Of a stretch of DNA of 64,000 nucleotides, positions 33,661-46,358 are shown in pieces. The notes under the pieces are model-generated. The model was not told the DNA's origin, did not search any database, and was given only the letters and a program-made list of their open reading frames with translations. The stretch lies in contig NW_006917093.1 in the NCBI RefSeq assembly GCF_000516985.1, positions 3,038,001 through 3,102,000 of the forward strand, written 5' to 3'. Position 1 is the first letter of the stretch, and each line of letters begins with the position of its first letter. The translations under genes and the position numbers were made by a program. Source of the stretch: Pestalotiopsis fici W106-1 (Eukaryota > Ascomycota > Sordariomycetes > Amphisphaeriales > Sporocadaceae).

Positions 33661-36600
33661 ATTGCTCAGGACGTTGCATGCAGCTGTTATGTATACTATC
33701 GTGGACTGCAACGAGAGATTGAAGATGACGATAGGGCTGAGCAGTGGGCTAGAAGTTTGCCGGGAGGAATCACGGGAGTAATTACTACGAATGAGAGAGG
33801 AAGAAAAAGATGATGCATGCTATGATGCCGCCAGAAGACGTCAAGTGAGAACAAGAGCGAACTGCGAAAAACGCTGGACGTGCCTACTTTACGCCGCCAG
33901 ACTGCTCCGAGCTTAAGGTGACCCGTCCCTCTTTGCATGGTGGGGCAGATTGACAGTTGCAGTCCAGACAGATGGTAGGGGTTACCGAGGCGGTACCTGG
34001 CTCGGGCAGCATGTGGGCAGCTACTTTGGCGCATAACAAGCTGCGCCAGCGCGGCCGAACAGGTACCCCAGAAGTTCTTCTTGGGGAGTTTTCGGCATGA
34101 GCGATCGACCAATGCAGGGATGACGGCGCTCTCTAGTCAGTTGTTCTTGTCGCTGCTGTTTCAATGTTTTTCCTCGTCAATGGCGGGGCATCCTTGGAAA
34201 GCCATTCTTGCTTGTCATCCACATGTGAAGGTGAAGAAGAAGTTGGCAGCCAGTCTCATCAATCTGTTCAGGGTTTGGCCAAGTATGTTTTTGTTTTTAA
34301 ATTGACTTTGGTCGAGACCTCAATGTATACACAAAACTGCAGACAGACTTGAATGAGTTGCAGTCATTGTGTGCCGTTGATAGACCTTGAGAGGTATTTT
34401 CCATCAAGAATTCGTGTCATTACGCAAGGAATAATTCATTGGCATACAGAGTTTCCAGCGACACTTGCAACTGCTCGCCTAGGGCTTGCCGGTTGAATAC
34501 CAGCCTGCCAGCCAGTTCCTATAGGCTTTTCCTCCCCATCGGATTGAAAAATAATCAATAACAACAATTGAAAACATATGGTTTCTTTCGATTGTAAATC
34601 TGCCTGCATCAATTGCCTTACCCGCATGCTTTCTATTCTGCCTGTCAGGCTGCTCTCATCTGCAACCCGAACTGGAAACGACCCGTGAGTGGGGGAATCA
34701 AGAGACAGATGATCTCACAGCCCCTCCACTTTAATCCATATCCACACACTGTATGCCGTAAGTCACAGGTCATACCCAGCAAGTCCAGTGAATTACGCCA
34801 GCCCCAGATCTCCGGATTTGGTGCCAATCGTCCCGCGCCTCGTCGCTGCTCACCAGCTGGCCCTTTTATTAACAAATCAACCATTCTATCGGATATACAA
34901 TCTCTCTTTTATGGCGTCCTTGTTGAGAAAATGGGTTGCAAGCCTACGTTAGTCATCTACTTACCCGGGAAACAAATCTATCGTGAGCCATTGGAGCAAG
35001 TAAAAACTATCAAATTCGGCAGTCGTACCCGATTTGGATACACCTCTTGCTCTCCAGAAATCACCCCGCGCTTTGACTCATGAGAACCCGCTATCAGGGA
35101 GGCGACTATCGGCCCAACGTCGCTGCGTTTGCGCGGGATTCTCGGCGGCGACCCTTTTTTTTCTGTCCTGCATATAAATAAATGTGCGATTGGTGATGGC
35201 AGCTGTCCTATCTAATCTGAATTTCGAACACCATGCCCTCAGTCAGCGCCTCTCTCCCAACATTACCTAGCATAGTAGCTACACAGGAAATAGAGCGGTG
35301 ATTACCCAAAATCCCTCCGGCAACGTAGGCAGGACAGTAGGTAATGTACCTAGCTTCCATGCAAGCCATGCCATGCGGCCTGCCGTGGCCCCGGCCCCCG
35401 GGTTCCCGGATTGGCATGAAAAATTGCAAGGATACGTACTCAATTCCTCATAGCTTCTCCAACCCAAACCATGAAAGGAAGAGACAGAAAAAGAAAAGAA
35501 AAAGCTTTTTTCTTGCCCGCTGCCAAACCGAATCAGTCATCAGCCGCTGACGGCAAGAGCGGCCGTTGCTCGGCGCATAACCATAATCTCCACCTATCCA
35601 AGAGAGACTTTGTGTCTCCATTTTGCTATACTATCAGTATATTTGCCCAATGATCGCCCGCCTTTTCCATTTTTTTCACCCGTTGAGCGCCACGGATAGA
35701 CGCGGTTCTAACCAGGAACACCAACTCTATTCGTGAGAGTTTACGCGACAAATAGGAAAATTCTTATCTCGGCCAAATTCCCGGTGCTGCTTCGAAAAGA
35801 AAAACTGAAACTGCAGCAGTTGCCCAACCAAAACGAGTACGCAGCAGGCAGTGAGTGGCATCTAGGCTGTGCGCCCATATCAGCAAGCCAGCAAGCCTAG
35901 CAACATTGAATCGTGCAGAATGCACTCTACACTAATAGTTCCGCGTGGAGGTGGATAGGTTGGACAAATTTGGGTCCTCAATGCAGCTGGCAGTGAGTCT
36001 CGAACCAAGCGGATCCATCATATCCTGCGGCGAGGTTGCAACTGCGCTGCATAAGGTAGCGATCAATGGGCTACTACTGTCACGGCTGCGTGCGTGTCTC
36101 GAACGGTCGTGGCCCATCGAAAGCCTCTCCCCCTCAGGAAAAAAAAAAAAAAAAAAAAAAAAAATTTTTTACCTAGCTACAGGTTGCATTTTATAACTAA
36201 TCCCCAGCTTTAATTCCTACGTGCTGAGTGGTCGTCCCAAAAAGGCACAAGAGGCGGTGCTGAAGGTCCAGAAGCGGACAATGAAACACGAGTTTTGACT
36301 AAGAACCCAACAGGTTTCTACCCAACATTGCTCCATTTATCATTGCCCAGCTGGTTTCCTTATTGACTGACTTGTTCGATCCCGGCGGAATTTTTTTGCA
36401 CGAAATCAATCAGCCCTAAACGTGCTTAGAATTGACGCCCGTTGGTCTAGACCATGGATATAAGTGGTGATCATGGCTGTAAGCTCAAAGCTCCACTAGC
36501 AACCCGTTCCGCTGGAAGCCCTAATAAGAGCTATGGTATTGGCAGGTATAGCTATCGTGCATAATCCCACTGTGTTGGCAAGAACACCTCAAAGCTACAA

Positions 36601-37329
36601 TGCACAACCCACTAATCAGATGATATTGAGTCGACATAGTCTCGACCAGTATGAATCGGAAATCATCCATGACGCCATCGCGAGGAGCTCAACGTCTGTC
36701 TAGAGGATGTGATCACCCCAACCACTACCATAGGACCGGATCCCTTTGTGTTTAGCCGGGCTGTCAGTGCCTACCCGACCGAGCATTCCGCCCATAGCTG
36801 AACAAGTAGTTCAAAACTTTCTACCACGTTACCGACGTCATATTCTGACTGACCCAGTACCATTTCAATAAGAATGGCTGGTTCATCTCGTACGTCAATT
36901 TGGGGTAAAGAGCCGCGTCTTCTAATTTAGTCTATAATCTAGCTAATGCCCATTCTGCTTGCGGTTCAGTACCAAGGTTGACTCCAATTCATCTCAGCGG
37001 CATCGATAGGGCTCCTAAGCTGATAGACTCCCGAGACACCATACTGAGGTCCACTTCCAGGTTTACGGAGGTGTCCCATTGATATGCAATCTTCGCGTGA
37101 GTAGCCGTAAGCAGAACATGCAAGGTAGCGTAAATGAGGATGTACAGTGATTTTCTTTTTGCCCTTTAGACCGCCGAAAAAGAGAAAGAAAAGAAAAAGG
37201 AGAAAGAAAAAGAAGAACAGGCTCTGAGTTGTGATGGTCAGAATAATCAGATTCACATGACTCAGCTCACGCAAGCACCTTTTTAGCAGTCGCCACGGTC
37301 GAGATTGATGTTGATCCATCATTTATCTT
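33661..37329. other. Gene-poor 3.7-kb flank between core kinase gene and AT-rich block
   Basis: No gene can be supported. The frame at 34613-35083 (156 codons) lacks domains and plausible codon context. A 26-nt A run lies at 36139-36164, followed by T6. A stretch at about 36640-36960 reads like fossil coding DNA with stops (fragment DQYESEIIHDAIA), but I could not identify a family. A/G-rich sequence lies at 37160-37215. Composition is ordinary until the abrupt change near 37330. Confidence 0.5.
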
Positions 37330-39079
37330 AATAAAAGAATAAGGCAATATGCGTCGGTCGGCGCGCGGAGTCTGCGTAAAAGTGCCCGGCGGTATAAGCT
37401 CGCCGTACGAATACGATTCTTTTTTGTTCCGAGCCTTCGGGCTTTATTTTCGTCGAATGCGACGCCGTATAAATTCGTGTTTTTTAGTAATAGCCTCGCT
37501 AACGTATTTTTTTATTAAAGCCCGTATATTTATAATAGCTTCGCTATAATATAATTTTTAATAATTATATTTTTGTACGGTATATATATAAGTTTATATT
37601 AGCTATTGCTAATTTAATCGGTACGGTATAAAGTATAGCGGCTTAATTTTTTTTTTATAAATATAAGGTTTTATTTTATATTAATTTGTTTAAAGCTATT
37701 TTTAATTTTTTTTTTAATTTTTATTATTTTCGATTTTTTTCCTCCCCGTTTTTTAAATATTTAATAAAACCGATTATATTTTTTATTATAAATTAAAATT
37801 ATATAAATTAATATTATTCCCCGTTAATCGAAAGCGTTTAAATTAATTGCTTTTTTTAAAATATTATATAAATATTATATATTTTTATTATAGTTTTTAC
37901 TTAAAAGCTAAATTTTTAATTTATTATAAAGGTTATTTATATAAAAACGATTAATACCCGGAAAATTATAGCTAAAATAAAAAATTTTTTTATTTTATTT
38001 ATTAAACCCGTCGTATGCTTTTATTTTTTGCCTTAAATATATTTTTTTTAAAAAGCCTAATAAAAAATAAAAAGCTTTAATTTAAAAAATATATTATTTG
38101 CTTAAATAACGCGATTTAATAAAAGGACGTAAATAAAAATAAAAATACGGTTTCGATCGATAAATTATACGATAAAAACTGCTTTTAACCGCTTTATTTC
38201 GAAATTGCGTAATAATAATACGGCTATATATACGTTTTTAAATAATAAAAAAAGGGTTATTTCGTCCGCGTATTAAATAATCCGTATTTTTTCCTAATCG
38301 GCCTAAAAAAGCCCGGTAGCGTGCGATTATATAAACCTTCCGATTAGCCCGTTTTATTATTATATAATATTGCCCCGGTTTTTTATAAAAGGCAAATTAT
38401 AATAAAAAATTAATTAAAGCGTATCGTATTAAATATATTAAAAAATAAAATTATATAAGCTAAAACGCTTTTTTTTTTAATAATATATCGTATAATTAGC
38501 TTTATATATTTTTAAGTAATATTAAAAATAAAAAAATAACGCTATTTAAATAGAAAAAAATTATTAATATCTTTAACCGAATTAAAGCGGCTTAACCTAT
38601 ATTTATATAGGCAATTTTAACGCCGATAATAATTATACTTATTTATTTATTATTAATTAATATTAAAGGTAAAAAAAAGTAATAGCAATTACGATTATAA
38701 ATTTACCTATTCCTAATTAATCCTAATATTAAGCGATTATTATATTAAATACTAATTTTAATACGGCGCTATTTATTTACGTATAATTAAATGCTATTTT
38801 TATTAAAAATTAGGTAGCGCTACGCAAAATCGCGAAAATAAATATTAATTTCGATTCGACCGGCAGCGATTCGGATATTAATATTAATATAATTAATATA
38901 TATTAAATTAGATTTATATAATATTGCTAAGCAAAATATAAAACGCCGTTGGTAACGAAAAGCTCGATTTTTTTAAGTATAAAAAAATATATATAGCGAT
39001 TAAAATTTTTTAAGCTAATTTTAGCTTTAATACGAAAAAATCTAATTATTTACGGTTTTTATTATTATTTAAACCGTTT

Positions 39080-39706
39080 ATTTTTATAAATAACGTATAA
39101 AAAGCTAGCGATATTACGGTCGAATTTATAGCTATTAGCTATAATTATTTTCGTAATAATTTTATATTTGCTTAAATTAGCGATAAATTATACGCGCTAG
39201 CAAAAGCTTTTATTAATTAATATATAAAATAACCTTTACGATCGAGCTTTTTTATATTTATTAGGCTTATTATAAAGCTTAAAATAGCGGAATTTATTAA
39301 TTCGTTTAAATTATTAAAAGATTTTATCGTCGAAAACTCGGATAATTCGGATATAGGCGAGTTTTTATTTGCTAATAAATATTTTTATAAACGGCTATAG
39401 CCCCGTTTGCCTTTTCCGGATATTCCTACGAAACGTTTAAATATAAACGCTTATAATCCTAATAATATAATATAGCCTAATAAGCGTTTACGTTTAAAAA
39501 CGATAATTACCAAATTTATTAAATAAAAAAAAAATATAAATTAAAATATTAGATTTTTAAATAATTCGATTATAATAAAACCGGCGCAAATTAAAACGTA
39601 CGAAGCCGATCCCCCGGATAAAATTACGTCGAATAATTTAGCGCTATTTAATATTAATAAAAATAAAGCTAAAAATAAAAAAGCGGCCGTATTTAATAAC
39701 GTATAA
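39080..39706 (+). pseudogene. Decayed reading frame of unknown identity upstream of the Helitron gene
   Basis: One + strand frame keeps long stretches with only a few stops, all at codons that RIP readily makes (TAA/TAG from CAA/CAG/TGG). Readable fragments include KASDITVEFIAISYNYF, KLYALAKAFIN, ENSDNSDIGEFLFAN and KTYEADPPDKITSNN, ending at a TAA at 39704-39706. The acidic/Ser-rich linker and Lys-rich tail look like real protein. I do not recognise the family. It could be a Helitron-associated accessory gene, a captured host gene fragment, or part of another transposon. Confidence 0.4.
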
Positions 39707-40389
39707 AAATTATAAAATTTTATATTAAACCGTATTATAATTATTCGATAATTAATTATATTTTATATTACGTATATATAATCCTTTATATTAAAATATT
39801 TTTATAAAATCGTTTTATTATATTTAAAATCGTATTATTATTATATTTGCTTTTATAGGCGTAATCCGCTTTTTTTTTTTTAATATTTAAAATATTAGAT
39901 TTTTATATTTAATGCAAAAAATATCGTTTTTTTACCGATTTCCGGATTAATCGATTAAACGTATAATATAATTTTTATATCGCTTATATTATAAATAATA
40001 ATAATAATTTTTAATATAATAATATCCTTAATATTAATATTTAAATATATAATAGGCGCGTATTATAATATACGAATCCGTAAATATATAAGCTAAAGCG
40101 ATTAAATTTAATAAACGATAATAATGCTTTAATATGCCAAATTATCCTAAACTCGCTAAAATAATATAAAAATAACGTTTTTATTAAAATCGGTATAACT
40201 CGGTCTAACGCCGTCTCTTTTTTTACGTATATTAATATAAACGATATTTTCCGTATTAAATTATACGATTTTAGGCCTTGCGGCGCTTTTATTTGCGATT
40301 TTTATAATATAAATTATTAAATAAAAAAAGGTGCTATATAATAAAATATAAAATAACCAATAAATTATTACAAAATAAGCAAAATCGAT

Positions 40390-43300
40390 TTATTATTTTT
40401 ACCGGAATTATTTATATTAATTTAAGACTTATTATGCCCGAACGGTATAATTAGGCGTTTTTTTAAAAATAATATTCGGAGTTATAACTTTATATTTGCC
40501 TTTACGTTAGGGTTTTGCAAAAAAAATTTTTTTTCGGAAACCGTCCAGGACCGAATATATTCCAAATTTATAATTTTTATTATTACGGAATCGGCCTAAT
40601 AAATATAAAACCCGGTTATATTTTTAGTTATGCTTAATTATATTTTTTTAATCCGAATAAAGCTAATTAAGCCTATATAATAAACTTTTAGTTAAATCCG
40701 ATAATATTAATTTTATTATTAAAATACCTGTATTTATATAATTTATATATTTAATCGTTTATATAAGCGAGGGAATTATTCGATAACGAATTACGACGAT
40801 TAAATAAAAACGGTTTAGCTTTTAAAAAGCTTTAAATTATTTTACGCTTTTTAATATAATTAATATTACGGAAAAAAGCGGATCGAAAAACCCAAAATTT
40901 GCTAATTATAAACGAAATTATTAGAATTATTATAAATAAAAATAATAATAATATAGTTATTCGTAAAAACCGCTAACGTAAAATCGTATTCGCATAAAAA
41001 CGCTTTAATTCGAACGGTTAAAAATAAAAATATTATTTAATAACGGTTAATTATAAATATTTAGCCTTTTTCGGTTTATAATACCTTATTATATTTTTTT
41101 ACGGCTTTAATAAATTTTAACCTAAAATATTTTTTGCAAAAACGCCCGGCCTAAAGCAATATATAACCTTCCGCGATTAATATTATTATTATTTATATAA
41201 CCGCGATTTAAACGATTTAATCCCGTTCGTATTTAATTAATTATTTTAATAATTTATTATAAACGTTTAAATAACGCAAAATTAAAATTAATTAAATTAA
41301 TTTTGTATAAATTAAGATAAAATTAATACGGATTTATACGATAACGAAAGTAATTTGGTACGACAAAACGATAATATAATAATTTTAAATATTATTTAGG
41401 TAATATTACTGGTTTTATATAAAGGCAATTTACGCTTTATATTACGGTGTTATTAAAATTTTATAGCTATTATACGCGAATTAGGCAAATTATTTAAATT
41501 TATTATTTTTACGGCAAACCTAAATTAATTTAAAATTATGCGTAAGCTAAAACCGGGCTAAACGGCTAATGATCGACTAAATTTAATTATAAAAGTTTTT
41601 TATATAAAAATTAATTAGCTTTTTTAAAATATAATTAAAGGCAAATTTTTCGGTAAATATATAAGCTATATTTAAACGATTAAATATTAAAAGCGAGGTT
41701 TACCGTATATATATTATTTATTATTTTTTAATAGCGAAAATCGGTAACGTTATTTAACCGAATCGAATATCGATTGCGTAATTTAAGCCGAGCTGCTATT
41801 AATTAATATAAATTTAAACGGACGATTATAACGAATCGTAAAATTTAATATATTTTATAAATTATATGGAAAGCATAACTTTTAAGCAATTTATATAATA
41901 TTAAAATTCCCGGATAATTTTATTTTAAATAAATTAGCTTTAGGCCGTTTAAATATATGCTATTTTAAAAAATTTCCGAAGCCTTTCGTATTTTATATAA
42001 TAATTAATAATAATAAATATTTATTATACCGCCGAAAAAATAATAGCGATTATATATATTGTAAAATATTCGAAAACGGTATATCGAAAAAAATTAAATT
42101 AGGTAATAATTAGGTTATCCCGTATAACCCCGTATTTTTTCTTAAATATAATATATATATTAATATCGAAATATGCGCTTTAATATAAGTTATAAAATAT
42201 ATTTATAAATATATTTTTAAAGGTATAAACCGTAATACCGTATTATTTTAACCGTTAACGATTAGTAATACCGAATAAAATGCTATAAGCATTATATAAC
42301 TTAAAATAATAAATAAAATTTAAAAATACCTTTTTATAAAATATTTTAATCCCGTTTAAAATATTTAGAATATTTACGGTTTTAAAATTAAATACTAAAA
42401 TCCGCCCGTTTAAAAACTAATCGTTTATTTGCCTAAAATCCGTAAATAAAATAATTATAAAAAATTAACGTTATAAGCTTTTTTTAATTATAATTAATAT
42501 TATATTAATTTACGGCAAATTTTATATTAGGATTTTTTTTATATTTATACGTTTTAAAAAAGCATTTATATATAAATACGCAAATAACGTTAAATTTATA
42601 TTATCGGCCGAATAAAATTCGTTTATCCGTTTTAAAATAAATGGTTTTATTTTAGGCTGTTATTTAATAAAATATCCGGTTTAATTTCGTTCGAGTTTTT
42701 ATAAACCGTTAATAATAAAATTTAGCTTAGCTTTAAATCTGCCTATTTTGTATTAAAATTTTTTTAAAATAATTAATATTAGTCGAAATTATTCGCGGAA
42801 TAAAAAGAATTATTATTAGTTTTTTAATTCCGTAAACTTTTTGCGTTTGCTATCGCGAAAAAAAATATAATCGACGTAATAGCTTTATAAAACGAGTTTA
42901 AATCGCTTTTATGCGATAATTTATTATACCGTTTAAATATAATTATAAAAAATTAGGTTTTAATAGGTTTGGAATTTCCCGAATTTAATTTCGGTTTTTT
43001 TAAAATTTAATAAATTTTAGCTTTGCACGGTATATCGATAAATAATACAAAATTACCTATTCTAATATATAATTAGGCGATTCGGTATAATAATTTATTT
43101 TTTAAAATTTAACTAAATTACGATATAAAAGCTAAAAGAAAATTATATAAATTAATTTATTATTAGCTTAACCCGGGATAATTCGCAGTTTATAATAAAA
43201 TTACGGAAGCGATTGATGCGGTATAAACCGGTATATTATTTTTTATATAAAACGGCGCCGGGATTAGGAAAACCTTTTTATATAAAGCAATTTATTACCG

Positions 43301-44480
43301 ATATCGCGCGCAAAAAAAAAATCGTAATTTATATAGCTTTATCCGGAATCGTAGTATTTTTATTATTTTTAGGCTAAATAATATATTTTAAATTTCGAAT
43401 CCTTATTCTGTATAATCCGAAAGCAAAGCCGAAAATACCGGATTTTTTAATAAATTTATTTAGCCGCACCTATTTAATTATTTAAAATAAAATTATTTTA
43501 TAAACTAAAAATTATTTCGAATATATAAATTATATATTTTAAAACGTATTTTAACAAAATAAACGATTTAACGGTATTCTTATTTTATTTAAAGGCGATT
43601 TTGCTTAAATCCTACCGGTATTAAAGGGTATAAAATTAAAAAATATTATATAAAATTATTTAAAGCACTTTTATTTTTAAAAATATTTGCGTAGGTTTAA
43701 ATTAATTTAAAATATACGGCTTAAATTAATAAATAAATAAAACTAAAAATATATAAAATAATTTTATAAGCTTTTATACGATTTAATTTTGCGCGGATTC
43801 GTAATTATTCTAAATAAAATCCGATTAATCCGAATAATTAAAGCTTTAGCCTAAATAATTTATTTTACGATCGAATTATAGTAATTAAAACTATTTTTTT
43901 TTCGAATTTCGATATATTTTATTACCGAAAAATAATACCGTATAAGCATTTAATATATTTGTATTCGAACGCTATAAAGGTAAAATTTACAAATATATTT
44001 TTATAAACTAAATCGATAATATCTTATAAATAAACGATAATATACCATTAATAAAATATTTATATAAAATAAACCTAGCAAATCTTCTTAATTACGAATT
44101 ATAATTATATTTCGGAATCCCGGTATTATTATTACGTAATTAAATACTAAAAAAAGGTTTATATAATAGCACGAAAATAATTATATTAAAATTAGGCCGT
44201 ATAAAAATAAAAATAAAAATCCTTAAAGGTTTATTTAATAAAAACGAAAAACTAATCCCGAAAATAAGGTTATTTTTAAAAAAAAGCTATAATAGCCATA
44301 AATAAAATTGATATTAATTGCTTTTAAAAATATATTTTAGTATAATTATATATAAAGCTTAAAAATAATCGTTTTAGCATATTAGAATTAATTTAGAATA
44401 AAACGTTTTTATATATAAATAATTTTATATAGCGATATTTCGAATAACGGATATACGAAACTTAATAATATTAATTCCGG
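40390..44480 (+). pseudogene. RIP-mutated Helitron replicase-helicase (Rep-Hel)
   Basis: Read on the + strand with RIP-type changes allowed, Helitron landmarks occur in the correct order. These are the N-domain segment NIRSYNFIFAFTL (about 40466-40506); F-I-x-F-T-A-N followed by M-R-x-L-x-P-G (41499-41560); the HUH region as RGLPYIYYLLFF, where both metal-binding His codons now read TAT (41694-41730); and YRRKN...VIPYNPVF (about 42020-42140). The PIF1-like helicase follows: Walker A region APGLGK at about 43255, KKIVIYIALSGI for the 'ASSGIAA' helix, LII-stop-NK for the Walker B 'LIIWDE', KGDFA for 'GGDF' (about 43590), FGIPVLLLRN (about 44110) and the C-terminal FYIAIFRITDIRN (about 44430). 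Many Gln and Trp codons are stops. The frame changes at least twice, so indels are present too. Non-functional; it would have encoded rolling-circle transposition. Confidence 0.85.
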
Positions 44481-46323
44481 AAAATAAAAAAAAAGGATTA
44501 AATATTATATAGCCTAAAATATTAATTAAATAAAATTTAAAAATACCGTATAATATTAATAATTTTAATTCGATTATTTAAAGGCGCTAAATATAATTAT
44601 ATTAAATTATAATTAATAATATATATATATATAAAATATTACGGATTTATATAAATTTTAATAATAAAATTATTATTTTTTAATCGGGCTGGTATTAAAC
44701 TAAAGGCCGGATTAGGGTATAGGCGTATAAATCCGTATAAATACGTACGTGCCTAATTAAAATAATTTAAACGCGTAAAAAAGCGAATAAATTAATACGA
44801 AGCTATATTAATTATTATTATTATTACCGTTATTATTTTTATTTTTAAATTTAAATTTTTTAGCTTTAGTATTTATTATAAATGCTAAAACGAAAATTAA
44901 TTAAATTTATATAATTTTAAATAAAAATGTTTATTTATAATACGGAATTAATTAAACGTAATATTAAATAAAAATTTTTTATAATTTTTAAATATAATTT
45001 TACCCGGGAGTTTACCGGGGGTATTAAATATAAATAAATTATTATTATTTTCGTATAAATATTAGCAAATATATACGAAATTATATAAAAAAAAAACCTA
45101 TTAGCGCAATTAAAAAAATAAAAAATTATAATTTAAATATAATTAATATAATAAATTTTATAATATAAATTAAAAATTAATAAATTAGTATAATTTTATA
45201 TTAAAAAATATAAAACCGAATTTATTAATATAATATTCGAAAATGCTATTGCTTTTAAAATAAAAATTATTAGTAACCGTTATAAAATATTTCGTATATA
45301 TAAAAATTTATACGGTGCCGTATATATATAATAAAGCTTAAATTAAATTTTGCTAACGCTTAAAATTAATTTTGCGTAAAGCTAAAAAATTATTATCCTA
45401 TTTAGTTTTTAATATAATTACGCGTAAAATAAAATAATTTTATATAAATTAATATAATATAACGCAATTAAATTTAAATTAATATAAATTTTAATAAAAA
45501 AAATATTTAATTAATTATATTAATCGGGGATATACGAGCTTTATTATAAACGTATTTGGTTAATTTAGGGTTAATAAAAGGAATAATTTTAAAAAATACG
45601 ATATTTTTTCTAATTTATATAGCGTTATTCGGAATCGTAAAAAATTATTATTTTCGAGCTAACCCGAATTATTATAATCGGGGTCGACCGAATTTATATA
45701 AACGTAAATAATTTTTTTAAAACTTTTGCTAGATTTTTTAATAATTTTAGTGGTATTGCTTAAAATTATATAAAATCGTATACGTTTTACCGGAAAAACG
45801 GAAAAATCGGAAAGATCCGGCTTATTACCGCCCGGGTTAGGCAAAGCGGTGCCGGGTATAATCGGATTTATACGAAAATAAATAAAACGGGAAAAAAAAA
45901 ACGAATTAGCGTAAACGCTAATTAAAAAAAAATAAATTTAAACGAATTAATATAAACGTAATTTTTTAACCTTAAATTTAAATAAATTAAAATATAAAAA
46001 TCGTAATATTTAATATAAAATTTTTATAAAAATTACGTTTTTCGTATAAATTCGTACGATTAATTTAATAAAAAATAATAAAATACTTATATATAATTTA
46101 ATAAAAAAAAAAAATTTCCGAAATTACGGAAAGGAACCCCTGCTTAAATAAAAAAAAAATAATTCTGCCGCTATTTTAAGAAGGCGGTATACGGTAGCAG
46201 GCTATTTTGCGCCCGCCCTACCGAGTAATAAAAGGTTAAGCTAATAGGCCACGATTTTTTTTTTATGCTATATAATTATATAAAATATAATGCTTTTATT
46301 TATTATTATGCTACTAGAGTGAA

Positions 46324-46344
46324 GCTTCGGCCGAAGGCCGAAGC
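46324..46344. repeat. Perfect 9-bp-stem hairpin at the right edge of the AT-rich block
   Basis: The arms gcttcggcc and ggccgaagc are perfect inverted repeats with a GAA loop. They sit exactly where composition returns to normal and 14 nt beyond the stop codon (46359-46361, minus strand) of the NRPS-like gene. Helitrons carry a short GC-rich hairpin just inside their 3' end; on the + strand this is where the 3' end of the Rep-Hel element would be expected. A canonical CTRR terminus is not seen directly after it. It could instead serve as a terminator-like structure for the neighbouring gene. Confidence 0.55.
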
Positions 46345-46358
46345 GTAATCTCGTTTTA

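Larger units (their letters stand above)
37330..46345. mobile_element. RIP-degraded AT-rich repeat block containing a Helitron
   Basis: About 9 kb of extreme AT content with sharp edges on both sides. CpA and TpG dinucleotides are almost absent, TpA is very common, and CpG (cg) is still scattered throughout. That pattern is the mark of RIP (C-to-T in CpA on either strand), not of simple AT drift. Only short open frames survive. The right two thirds contain a recognisable Helitron replicase-helicase on the + strand. The left part (37.3-39 kb) and the segment 44.5-46.3 kb were not assigned. The outer boundaries are composition breaks; the right one coincides with a perfect GC-rich hairpin. More than one element may be nested here. 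Confidence 0.85.

Noticed and set aside
34613..35083. 156-codon frame in the gene-poor flank
   Set aside because: No domain, irregular composition, no splice context; likely chance.
45659..45844. 61-codon minus frame inside the AT-rich block
   Set aside because: Short survival frame in RIPed DNA, no family features.
37330..46345. LTR retrotransposon as the origin of the AT-rich block
   Set aside because: I looked for matching long terminal repeats at the two ends and for polymerase motifs and saw none, whereas Helitron motifs occur in correct order.
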